Shown here in pieces: positions 18,199 through 25,316 of a stretch of 33,068 bases of DNA. The notes beneath the pieces were generated by a model. It worked only from the letters and a program-made list of their open reading frames with translations, searched no databases and was not told the DNA's origin. The first letter of the stretch is position 1. Every line of letters begins with the position of its first letter. This DNA comes from Crocinitomicaceae bacterium (GTDB taxonomy: Bacteria; Bacteroidota; Bacteroidia; Flavobacteriales_D; Parvicellaceae). A program made the translations under genes and the position numbers. The stretch spans positions 12,744 to 45,811 of the forward strand of contig PAZE01000005.1 of assembly GCA_002716065.1 (NCBI GenBank), read 5' to 3'.

Positions 18199-18910
18199 AT
18201 TTGGCTAAAAAATAATATTCTTGATTTGTAGAATAAAGCTCAACGAATTCTTCTTTTGTTAGATATACTAGATTTTCAATAAAATTATGCAAAGTATACA
18301 AGCAATAATTATGCTTTTCTAAGAAATCAAAAAACTCACCAGGTTTAGAATCGTAATAATCAGCAGCTCCAATACCAAATTCAAAAACCACTACAGGATG
18401 AAACTTTCTAAGTAACTGAACACAACCCTTGAAAACATCAAATTCTCCACCTTCAACATCAATTTTAATCAAATCTATCCTTTCCTCATTAAGAAGCTGG
18501 CTGTCTAAAGTATCGATTGGAACTTCAATCTCAACAACTTGTTCATCCTTAGGGTATGCTCTTTTCTTTATCCCACTGTAAGGCGGGTTTGAAGTAACGT
18601 AATTAAAAGTGGTTTTTCCTGTTCTATTTCCAATAGCAAGGTTTTTAACCATACATAAACCTCCGTACTTATTTTTAACTTTAGTATACGCTGAAGGAAT
18701 TGGTTCATAGGCAAAATGCTTGCCGTCATAAGAAATTTTCAAAGCCTTTGAAAGGACTTCTCCCTTGTGACACCCCACATCAACAAAAGTGGAATGTTTC
18801 TCTAAAACAATATTCATGATTCGTTTTGTTTGAGCATCGTATTTTTGATTACTCGTAAAACGAATAGGAATTTTTTTTATGATTGTTTTTAGAGAATTTT
18901 TTAGCTCCAT
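18188..18910 (-). CDS. FkbM family SAM-dependent methyltransferase
   Basis: A 240-residue class I methyltransferase. The SAM-binding motif I is FVDVGCHKGE (42-51), motif II region HFAYEPIPSAY, and the FkbM hallmark IDLIKIDVEGGEFDVFKG is present. FkbM members methylate hydroxyl groups on polyketides, sugars or surface polysaccharides; the substrate here cannot be inferred. It lies 26 bases after the PorE-like gene on the same strand and may be co-transcribed, although a -7-like motif sits 11 bases upstream of its ATG. Its 3' end overlaps the convergent T9SS gene. Confidence 0.87.
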   Translation of the reverse strand: MELKNSLKTIIKKIPIRFTSNQKYDAQTKRIMNIVLEKHSTFVDVGCHKGEVLSKALKISYDGKHFAYEPIPSAYTKVKNKYGGLCMVKNLAIGNRTGKTTFNYVTSNPPYSGIKKRAYPKDEQVVEIEVPIDTLDSQLLNEERIDLIKIDVEGGEFDVFKGCVQLLRKFHPVVVFEFGIGAADYYDSKPGEFFDFLEKHNYCLYTLHNFIENLVYLTKEEFVELYSTNQEYYFLAKFKA

Positions 18911-18921
18911 AACTTAGGCTC

Positions 18922-18929
18922 CAAATATA
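18922..18929 (-). promoter_or_regulatory. Candidate -7 element for the FkbM methyltransferase
   Basis: The minus strand reads TATATTTG, an exact TAnnTTTG match, 11 bases before the ATG at 18910. No TTG is found at 17-23 bases upstream, and the region lies in the 26-base gap after the PorE-like gene, so it may only be chance in AT-rich DNA. Confidence 0.3.
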
Positions 18930-18936
18930 AATTAAT

Positions 18937-20928
18937 TTATTGGATTTTAAGCTCAGTCCTTCTGTTTTTAGCCTTATTTTCAACAGAAGTATTTGGTAAT
19001 AAAGGTTGAGAATCTCCATATCCAGCATAGATCATTCTGTCTTGAGAAATCCCTTTATTTGTCAGCCAATTTACCACAGCTTTAGCCCTGTTTTCAGACA
19101 AAATTTGATTACTCTCTTTGTCTCCATCACTATCAGTGTGCCCAGATAATTCTACCTTAACATTGGGATTGATTGTTAGAAATTTAAACAATTGATTTAA
19201 CTCTGCATTTGATTCTTTTTTAAGCTTCCACTTATTGACATCAAAAAAAATGTTTTCCAATACAAAAGACCCTGGCTGTACGGGACTCATGGGAACATCT
19301 ATTGTAAACCCACTTTCTTTTTTATTCATTTTATCTAAAGAGTAATTGGCAGAATAGAACAAGTACCCCTCATGCTCTGCGTGAAGAGCAAATTCTTTAT
19401 TTTTTGGCAATGCTACTAAAAACTCTCCATTACCTTTATTAGCATATGCCTGCTTAAACACTTTTCCATTACTAAGATCTTTTAATTCAAATTTTGCAGC
19501 TAATGGTTTTTTGGTTACCGCATCAAAAACTTTACCTTTCATAAAGGTGGTATTTACAGGACGATACTCTTTTGGAAGCTCAAAAGAGTACAAATCTAAA
19601 CTTCCGTACCCCCCCTCTCTATTGGAGGCGAAATATGCCAACTCTCCAGAAGATGAAACTAAAATAGAGTTCTCATCAACGAAAGAATTAATAGGATATC
19701 CCAAATTAATTGGTTTACCCCACTCTCCATCTTCTCCCAACTTACTCATGAAGATATCTAATCCCCCCATACCAGTATGACCATTAGATGAAAAATATAG
19801 TGTCTGTCCATCAGGATGAATTTGCACCGATTCTTCCCTTCCAGTAGTATTAACATTATCATTTAATCTTTTGGGCTTAGTCCATTTCCCCTGATCAGTT
19901 AATTCAGAAAAATAGATGTCTTGATTCTTGGGATTTCTCATTTGTCTGTCATATGTCAATCCCCTAACAAAATATAAGGTTTTACCATCTGATGAAAACG
20001 AGGGTTGAGTTTCCCAATGTCTGGAGTTAATAGGTGGTCCTAGATTAAATGGTTCGGTCCATTTCTCTCCAACTTTTTCACTTGCAAATAAATCACAGCT
20101 TCCATAACCTTTTCTATTTTCACCATATTGGTAATCTCCACGATTTCCGGTTTCACATCCAACAAAAATGACATATTTACCATCGGCACTAAATGTTGGA
20201 GCTCCTTCATTAAAAAATGAATTAATTTGATCACTTATCAACCTACCATCTGACCAATGATTGTTTTGCTTAAAAGAAACGTAAATGTCTTCTTGTTCAT
20301 TTCCCCAAGGAGCATTTTCATCAATCACCCTTCTGGTGTATAAAAATGTAGAATCATCAGCAGTAATAGAAGGAAAGTATTCTGGGCGATCAGTATTGAT
20401 AGCTGCCCCCATATTTATAGGGTTAAAGTCTGAAGGAGTAGCCATTGCTTTAAGTGCAAAATCACAATCTTTTAAAAACTTCAAACAAGTTTGGATTAAT
20501 TGCTCGTTAGGGTTAATCTGATTGAGGTAATTCTGAGCATAAACCTTACATTTAAGGTACTGACCAGTAGCCATATACATACTTGCTAAATAATAGTATT
20601 CTACAGCTGGCACTCTTTTACTATTGGCTATCATTTTTTCACGATAGTAAATAGCTTTACTAATTTCGCTTTTTTCAATAAAAATATTAGAAGCAAGACT
20701 GTAAGCTTCTGTAAAGTTACTGTCTTTAGCAATTGCTTTAAGAACGTATTGCTGTGCACATTCCAAACCAGGCAATCCAGTTAATGGATCAATTGTGTTA
20801 AAACATGTTCTAGCAGACTCGTAATATTTAATTGCCTTTTTGCTTTTGGATGAATACATTCCTTTTTGTGCTGTACCACAAGAGCTCATAAAAAGCAACG
20901 TAATAATTGAAAAAATTACTATTCTCAT
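18937..20928 (-). CDS. PorE-like OmpA-family lipoprotein (TPR, PD40 propeller, CRD, OmpA_C)
   Basis: The domain order matches PorE of the type IX secretion system: lipoprotein signal with C17 in FMSSCGTAQ; TPR-like helices (about 25-150); PD40/WD40-like propeller blades (about 170-445, with repeated FS.DGK..YF units such as PTFSADGKYVIFVG and PSFSSDGKTLYFV); a carboxypeptidase-regulatory-like domain (about 455-535); and an OmpA C-terminal peptidoglycan-binding domain (about 545-663, with SGHTDSDGD and LSENRAKAV). PorE is thought to tie the T9SS ring to peptidoglycan. I chose the ATG at 20928 (MRIVIFSI, 663 residues) because it gives a lipoprotein signal and sits 4 bases after queE; an in-frame upstream start at 21003 would overlap queE and hide the signal. 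Paralogues with this architecture exist, so the exact role is unproven. Confidence 0.85.
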   Translation of the reverse strand: MRIVIFSIITLLFMSSCGTAQKGMYSSKSKKAIKYYESARTCFNTIDPLTGLPGLECAQQYVLKAIAKDSNFTEAYSLASNIFIEKSEISKAIYYREKMIANSKRVPAVEYYYLASMYMATGQYLKCKVYAQNYLNQINPNEQLIQTCLKFLKDCDFALKAMATPSDFNPINMGAAINTDRPEYFPSITADDSTFLYTRRVIDENAPWGNEQEDIYVSFKQNNHWSDGRLISDQINSFFNEGAPTFSADGKYVIFVGCETGNRGDYQYGENRKGYGSCDLFASEKVGEKWTEPFNLGPPINSRHWETQPSFSSDGKTLYFVRGLTYDRQMRNPKNQDIYFSELTDQGKWTKPKRLNDNVNTTGREESVQIHPDGQTLYFSSNGHTGMGGLDIFMSKLGEDGEWGKPINLGYPINSFVDENSILVSSSGELAYFASNREGGYGSLDLYSFELPKEYRPVNTTFMKGKVFDAVTKKPLAAKFELKDLSNGKVFKQAYANKGNGEFLVALPKNKEFALHAEHEGYLFYSANYSLDKMNKKESGFTIDVPMSPVQPGSFVLENIFFDVNKWKLKKESNAELNQLFKFLTINPNVKVELSGHTDSDGDKESNQILSENRAKAVVNWLTNKGISQDRMIYAGYGDSQPLLPNTSVENKAKNRRTELKIQ

Positions 20929-20932
20929 ATCA

Positions 20933-21547
20933 TTAAGGTATATCAATAAACTTATGGGTTTGTAAAGAAAGCTTCCATCTTGGATTAGCTTTAATAAAAT
21001 CAAGAATTAATGGCATCAATTCATCTTTTTTTGACCACTCAGGCTGAAGGTAACAATCACAATTGTTTTCTAATTTAACTGCATGCTTCTGAGCCCATCT
21101 TAAATCTGATGAATGAAATACCACCACTTTTAATTCATCAGAACAAGAGTAGTATTCATTGATTGGTTTTTTAAACTTCTTCGGGCTAAATGTGACCCAA
21201 TCAAAATTTCCTTTTAGAGAATTTGTTCCAGATGTTTCAATTGCAATTTCAATGTTGTTATCCTTTAGCAAACTTGTTAATTTAGAAAGATCGTATAATG
21301 TAGGCTCCCCTCCAGTAATAACCACAAAATTGCAACCTGTTACAAGAACATCATCTACAATTTTCTGTAAAGGCACAAGTGGATGCTCATTTTCATCCCA
21401 ACTTTCTTTAACATCGCACCAGGAACAACCCACATCACATCCAGCAAGACGTATAAATACAGCTGGCCTTCCACTGTATCTTCCTTCTCCCTGCAAAGAA
21501 TAAAATTGCTCCATTAAAGGAAGTCTATTTTTTAACTCATTTTTCAT
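20933..21547 (-). CDS. queE: 7-carboxy-7-deazaguanine synthase
   Basis: A radical SAM enzyme of 204 residues that contracts 6-carboxytetrahydropterin to 7-carboxy-7-deazaguanine on the way to queuosine in tRNA. The cluster motif is CDVGCSWC (C37, C41, C44), the CX3CX2C form, preceded by EQFYSLQGEGRYSGRPAVFIR, and VITGGEPTLYD supplies the SAM-binding GGE. The product would be used by QueC and later enzymes encoded elsewhere. The gene sits 3 bases after the MORN protein and 4 bases before the PorE-like gene, an operon pairing with no evident shared function. Confidence 0.94.
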   Translation of the reverse strand: MKNELKNRLPLMEQFYSLQGEGRYSGRPAVFIRLAGCDVGCSWCDVKESWDENEHPLVPLQKIVDDVLVTGCNFVVITGGEPTLYDLSKLTSLLKDNNIEIAIETSGTNSLKGNFDWVTFSPKKFKKPINEYYSCSDELKVVVFHSSDLRWAQKHAVKLENNCDCYLQPEWSKKDELMPLILDFIKANPRWKLSLQTHKFIDIP

Positions 21548-21550
21548 GGA

Positions 21551-22654
21551 TTATCCTTCTAAAGCTTTCTGCTTTTGCTTTGCTTCTTTAGCCTCTTGTT
21601 TGGCCTTTTTCTTTTTAGCTCTTTTGGCTTTTCTTTTCATTTTTCGTTGCCCTCTTTTACTTTCTTGGGCCTCAATTTCGTCTTTATTGGCAACCATTTT
21701 ATTGAATTCTTCATACTCACCTTGATTTTTAGGTTGACCAAAACGATCAAATTCAATCACCTTCCATTCTCTGCCCTTACTAAAAAGCACACTTGCAGCA
21801 TGCTTACCATCCTCCAAGTAATATTCCCACAATCCATCTTTTAAACCTTCTTCCCAAGATCCTTTGTGCTCAATTTGACCATTAGCGTAATAGTATTCCC
21901 AATCTCCTGTTTGCTCCCCATCATCCCAAAATACTTTGTAAGAAAGCTGACCATTGGAATGCATAAAAACCTCCTCACCATCTAGCTTTCCATTTTTATA
22001 ATTTTTTTTATTTTTTTCAGTTGAGTCCTCATAAAAAGTATGGTACCTACCGTCAATTCTGCCGTAGTCATAGTCTACAATTTTTTTTAAATTTCCATTT
22101 TTATGGTAAAATCTACTTTCTCCATGAAGCAAGTCCTTCTTGTAATTCAATACTTTTGAAGGTTTACCATCTTCATAAAAATACGACCATTCACCTGTTT
22201 TCTCACCCATTTCATAGGTGTTTCCCCAAGCAATTTGGCCATTATCATACCAGTAACCCCAAGTTCCATTTTCAATTCCAGCAACATATATAGTCATTAC
22301 CATTACTTGTCCATTTTCATAGTAAGTATATGATGTGCCGTCTTCCTTTCCCATATTAAACGACACCATTCTCTCCATTTGCTGATTATCAAAATAAGAA
22401 ACACACGTTCCAGTAAAAGGCTTTCTTGTTTTTTTATGGTAGATTAAATTATTTGCCTGCTCCAATTCCAAATCCTTATTGCAATCGGCTACTTTTTTCT
22501 TTGTTGGATATAGCTCACCGTCTTTAGGCAATTGAGGAAGTTCACCATCACTTTCACCAGAAGCGGAATTATCTTGAGATGTATTTCCCCTGGAAATTTG
22601 AGAAAAACAGGTAACCCCAAAAGCTAGAAATGCTATTATTAAAAATCTTTTCAT
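21551..22654 (-). CDS. Exported MORN-repeat (YwqK-like) protein
   Basis: A 367-residue protein with a signal peptide (1-19, ending TCFSQ) and about nine tandem MORN-type repeats of roughly 22-24 residues (about 80-310), each with a G...G.W.YYY.NGQ core such as ENGTWGYWYDNGQIAWG. The last 40 residues are a strongly basic K/A/E/R helix. Bacterial proteins of this kind are usually labelled YwqK-family antitoxin, but there is no toxin gene next to it and the export signal argues against an antitoxin role. It is first in the leftward run with queE, the PorE-like gene and FkbM, and divergent from mnmE with 67 bases between the starts. Confidence 0.85.
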   Translation of the reverse strand: MKRFLIIAFLAFGVTCFSQISRGNTSQDNSASGESDGELPQLPKDGELYPTKKKVADCNKDLELEQANNLIYHKKTRKPFTGTCVSYFDNQQMERMVSFNMGKEDGTSYTYYENGQVMVMTIYVAGIENGTWGYWYDNGQIAWGNTYEMGEKTGEWSYFYEDGKPSKVLNYKKDLLHGESRFYHKNGNLKKIVDYDYGRIDGRYHTFYEDSTEKNKKNYKNGKLDGEEVFMHSNGQLSYKVFWDDGEQTGDWEYYYANGQIEHKGSWEEGLKDGLWEYYLEDGKHAASVLFSKGREWKVIEFDRFGQPKNQGEYEEFNKMVANKDEIEAQESKRGQRKMKRKAKRAKKKKAKQEAKEAKQKQKALEG

Positions 22655-22709
22655 ACTATTACAACTACTAAAATTACTACAATTTACAAATGCAAATCAT
22701 CTGCAGTAT

Positions 22710-22717
22710 TATCTTTG
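22710..22717 (+). promoter_or_regulatory. Candidate -7 element for mnmE
   Basis: TATCTTTG matches TAnnTTTG and ends 4 bases before the ATG at 22722 and 10 before the in-frame ATG at 22728. Transcription would begin at or near the first ATG, giving a leaderless mRNA or use of the second ATG. No TTG is seen at the expected -33 distance. Confidence 0.4.
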
Positions 22718-22721
22718 CCCT

Positions 22722-24083
22722 ATGACAATGCCTAATTTAGATAACAACACTATTTGTGCCATATCTACTCCACCAGGAGTTGGTGGTGTAGCAATAATAC
22801 GCGTTTCAGGCAAAAATAGTATTTCTATTTGTGATCAATTATTCAATAAGTCAATAATAGACCTCAAAGGATATTCTGTATTGTATTGTTCAATTTCAGA
22901 CAACAACCAATTAATAGATGATGTTGTGGTTACTATTTTCCGATCTCCTAAATCTTTTACTGGAGAAAATGTAGTTGAAATTAGCTGTCATGGATCGAGC
23001 TACATTCAACAAAAAATTATTGAATCACTTCTATCAAAAGGATGTTCTATGGCTAGGCCAGGAGAATTTTCTCAACGTGCCTTTCTAAATGGAAAGATGG
23101 ATTTAAGCCAAACTGAAGCTATTGCCGACTTAATACATTCTAAAAGTAATGCCGCCCACCAAACTGCTCTAAAGCAGATGAAAGGTGGATTTTCTAACGA
23201 GCTTAAAGCGCTTAGAGAAAAGCTAATCCATTTTGCCTCTTTAGTGGAGTTAGAGCTGGATTTTTCAGAAGAGGATGTAGAATTTGCAGACAGAAAAGAA
23301 CTGTATAGTTTAATAAGTGAATTATCTGAGCATGTCGGAAATCTTATTGAGTCTTTTACGTTGGGTAACGCGATAAAAAATGGTGTGCAAACTGTTATTA
23401 TTGGAAGACCCAATGCTGGCAAGTCTACTCTTTTAAATGGACTATTAAACGAACAACGTGCAATTGTTTCCAGCACACCAGGAACTACAAGAGACACCAT
23501 AGAAGAGGTATTAAATATTAATGGTATAGACTTTAGATTTATAGATACCGCTGGTATTCGAGAAACTCTCGACAACATTGAGAAAATGGGGGTAGAAAGA
23601 GCAATCGAAAAAATAGAAAGCTCATCGCTTATTATCTATGTATACGATGCTTCAAAAGAAAAAGCTGAACAAGTAAAAAAAGACCTAAAGACATTTAATA
23701 CTTCAGACCTCCCCATACTTACTATTGCCAATAAAGCAGATTTATTGCCATCTGATAGCACTGTAGATGCTAAACATCTGAAACTTTCTGCTATAAATAG
23801 TAAAGATTGCCAAAAGGTTAAAGATGAAATTTATCGACTATCTGGTTTAAACGATTTAAACCTTGAAAGCACTATTGTAACCAACGCTAGACATGTAGAG
23901 GCCTTACAAAAAGCACATGCAGACCTATTAAAAGTTAAAGAAGGTATGGATAGTAATGTTACAGGAGATTTTTTGGCCATGGATATTCGGCAGGTGCTTC
24001 ATCATTTGGGGAGTATTACTGGAGAAATCTCTTCAGACGATTTATTGGGTAATATCTTTGCTAACTTTTGTATTGGTAAATAG
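22722..24083 (+). CDS. mnmE: tRNA uridine-5-carboxymethylaminomethyl(34) synthesis GTPase MnmE
   Basis: MnmE works with MnmG to modify the wobble uridine of several tRNAs. At 453 residues the length is normal. The N-terminal tetrahydrofolate-binding domain (about 5-122) starts DTICAISTPPG-like, and the helical domain follows. The inserted G domain shows GRPNAGKST (228-236), DTAGI (275-279) and NKAD (337-340). The C-terminal MnmE signature FCIGK (449-453) with C450 is intact. The second ATG (22728, MPNLDNN) is equally acceptable and might be favoured by the very close -7 element. It is followed convergently by a small lipoprotein gene. Confidence 0.97.
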   Translation: MTMPNLDNNTICAISTPPGVGGVAIIRVSGKNSISICDQLFNKSIIDLKGYSVLYCSISDNNQLIDDVVVTIFRSPKSFTGENVVEISCHGSSYIQQKIIESLLSKGCSMARPGEFSQRAFLNGKMDLSQTEAIADLIHSKSNAAHQTALKQMKGGFSNELKALREKLIHFASLVELELDFSEEDVEFADRKELYSLISELSEHVGNLIESFTLGNAIKNGVQTVIIGRPNAGKSTLLNGLLNEQRAIVSSTPGTTRDTIEEVLNINGIDFRFIDTAGIRETLDNIEKMGVERAIEKIESSSLIIYVYDASKEKAEQVKKDLKTFNTSDLPILTIANKADLLPSDSTVDAKHLKLSAINSKDCQKVKDEIYRLSGLNDLNLESTIVTNARHVEALQKAHADLLKVKEGMDSNVTGDFLAMDIRQVLHHLGSITGEISSDDLLGNIFANFCIGK

Positions 24084-24121
24084 GAATTTGTTATTCTGAT
24101 AAAAGGTTCGGCTACTTTTTT

Positions 24122-24580
24122 TCAAAGTTTCCTCCCCTCAATATTATAGGTGGAATAACTGGTGGAATAACCTGGAGGTTGAGGAGTAATAATATTAAAG
24201 AAAGTTGTATCTGTAAGGGTCCATCCAACATTTCCCCCTAAACTTGATGAGTAAACAAGACCAATATCATCAAGATTATAAATGACAGGGTTACAAGATT
24301 CACAGTATTTAAAAACTAGTTCATTCTCATTTTGTCCTAGCTGAACAATCCCAGAACTATCGTTGTAATTAGTTGTAATTGTGACATTTTCTACCCATTG
24401 AGAATTCATTAGAGAATCATAGACATAATAACCTGAATATGTATATCCATTACCTTTAAAATTCCATTGACCAATATATTTTAATCTAAGATCATTTTGG
24501 TTTTCGTTTTCTTTTTTGCAAGAAACCAAACCCAATAAAAACACGAAAACAATTATTAATAAAATTTGTCCCTTTTTCAT
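24122..24580 (-). CDS. Small lipoprotein, possibly lipocalin-like
   Basis: A 152-residue protein with an excellent lipoprotein signal: basic MKKG, a hydrophobic core and the lipobox GLVSC (C21). After a charged linker it begins RLKYIGQWNF and continues as a run of alternating strands with many T, S, Y and N, ending YNIEGRKL. That is like the small lipocalin-type lipoproteins common in Bacteroidota, but there is no firm family assignment. It stands alone between mnmE and a cupin gene; the 43-base gap to the divergent cupin has no clear promoter motif. Confidence 0.75.
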   Translation of the reverse strand: MKKGQILLIIVFVFLLGLVSCKKENENQNDLRLKYIGQWNFKGNGYTYSGYYVYDSLMNSQWVENVTITTNYNDSSGIVQLGQNENELVFKYCESCNPVIYNLDDIGLVYSSSLGGNVGWTLTDTTFFNIITPQPPGYSTSYSTYNIEGRKL

Positions 24581-24623
24581 ATTAAACTATTTAAAGTAAT
24601 AGAATAAAAGTTTATATTAATTT

Positions 24624-24983
24624 ATGAATAAAATTAATGTATCTAAAAAATTAGCGCTATTTAAAGACTACTGGAAACCAAAAATAATTGGTCAGCTCAA
24701 CCAACAATACGTTAAACTAGTTAAGCTTAAAGGAGAATTCATTTGGCATAAGCACGATAATGAGGATGAGCTATTTTTGGTAGTAAAAGGAAAGTTAAAA
24801 ATAGCCTTTAGAGACAAAACAGTATCAATAGATGAAAATGAGCTAATTATAATACCCAAAGGAGTTGAGCATAAACCAATTGCAGAAAAGGAAGTCTCTG
24901 TTTTACTTTTTGAACCCAAAAGCACCCTTAACACAGGCAACCAAAAAGACAATTTCACTAAGCAAAATCTTGATTGGATTTAA
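24624..24983 (+). CDS. Small cupin domain protein
   Basis: A 119-residue single-domain cupin. The metal-binding pattern is visible: WHKHDNEDELFLVVKG (two histidines and a glutamate in motif 1) and PKGVEHKP (the histidine of motif 2). Such proteins are often annotated as mannose-6-phosphate isomerase-like or cupin-type enzymes, but many have no known substrate, and nothing here assigns one. DUF962 follows 27 bases later on the same strand, so the two may be co-transcribed. Confidence 0.88.
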   Translation: MNKINVSKKLALFKDYWKPKIIGQLNQQYVKLVKLKGEFIWHKHDNEDELFLVVKGKLKIAFRDKTVSIDENELIIIPKGVEHKPIAEKEVSVLLFEPKSTLNTGNQKDNFTKQNLDWI

Positions 24984-25010
24984 ATTAGATTTAGTAACTT
25001 AAGCCTAACT

Positions 25011-25316
25011 ATGAAAAAGTACAAATCCTTTAAAGAGTTTTACCCATACTACCTTAAAGAACATGAGCTTCCCCACACAAAATTGTTTCATTTTATAGGT
25101 ACTTTTTTCTCCTTTGTTTTTTTAACGCTATTGTTCATTTCTCTTAATCCACTCTATTTTGTAGCGGCACTACTCTCTGGATATGGAGCAGCATGGATAA
25201 GTCATTTTTTTATTGAAAAAAACAAGCCTGCTACTTTTTCCTATCCACTTTATAGCCTAATGGGCGATTACAAAATGTTTTTTGAGACTCTTTTAGGAAA
25301 ACACAAAATATTCTAA
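25011..25316 (+). CDS. DUF962/Mpo1-like membrane protein
   Basis: A 101-residue protein with two or three hydrophobic segments (about 26-48, 50-65) and conserved histidine features: FYPYYLKEHELPHTKLFHFIG near the start and WISHFFIEKNKPATF in the middle. These are typical of DUF962. Yeast Mpo1, the studied member, is an iron-dependent dioxygenase acting on 2-hydroxy fatty acids during alpha-oxidation, so a lipid-oxidation role is possible. Its TAA stop directly abuts the stop of the convergent gene (25314-25319). Confidence 0.82.
   Translation: MKKYKSFKEFYPYYLKEHELPHTKLFHFIGTFFSFVFLTLLFISLNPLYFVAALLSGYGAAWISHFFIEKNKPATFSYPLYSLMGDYKMFFETLLGKHKIF

Noticed and set aside
20929-21003. Upstream in-frame ATG of the PorE-like gene, adding 25 residues
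   Set aside because: It would overlap queE by about 70 bases and place the lipoprotein signal in the interior; the ATG at 20928 starts exactly at the signal, 4 bases after queE.
21551-22654. Toxin-antitoxin system based on the YwqK-like repeats
   Set aside because: No toxin gene is adjacent, and the protein carries an export signal.
24101-24122. Short stem (AAAAG/CTTTT) followed by a T run after mnmE
   Set aside because: The stem has only five A/T-rich pairs and a 9-base loop, too weak to call a terminator.
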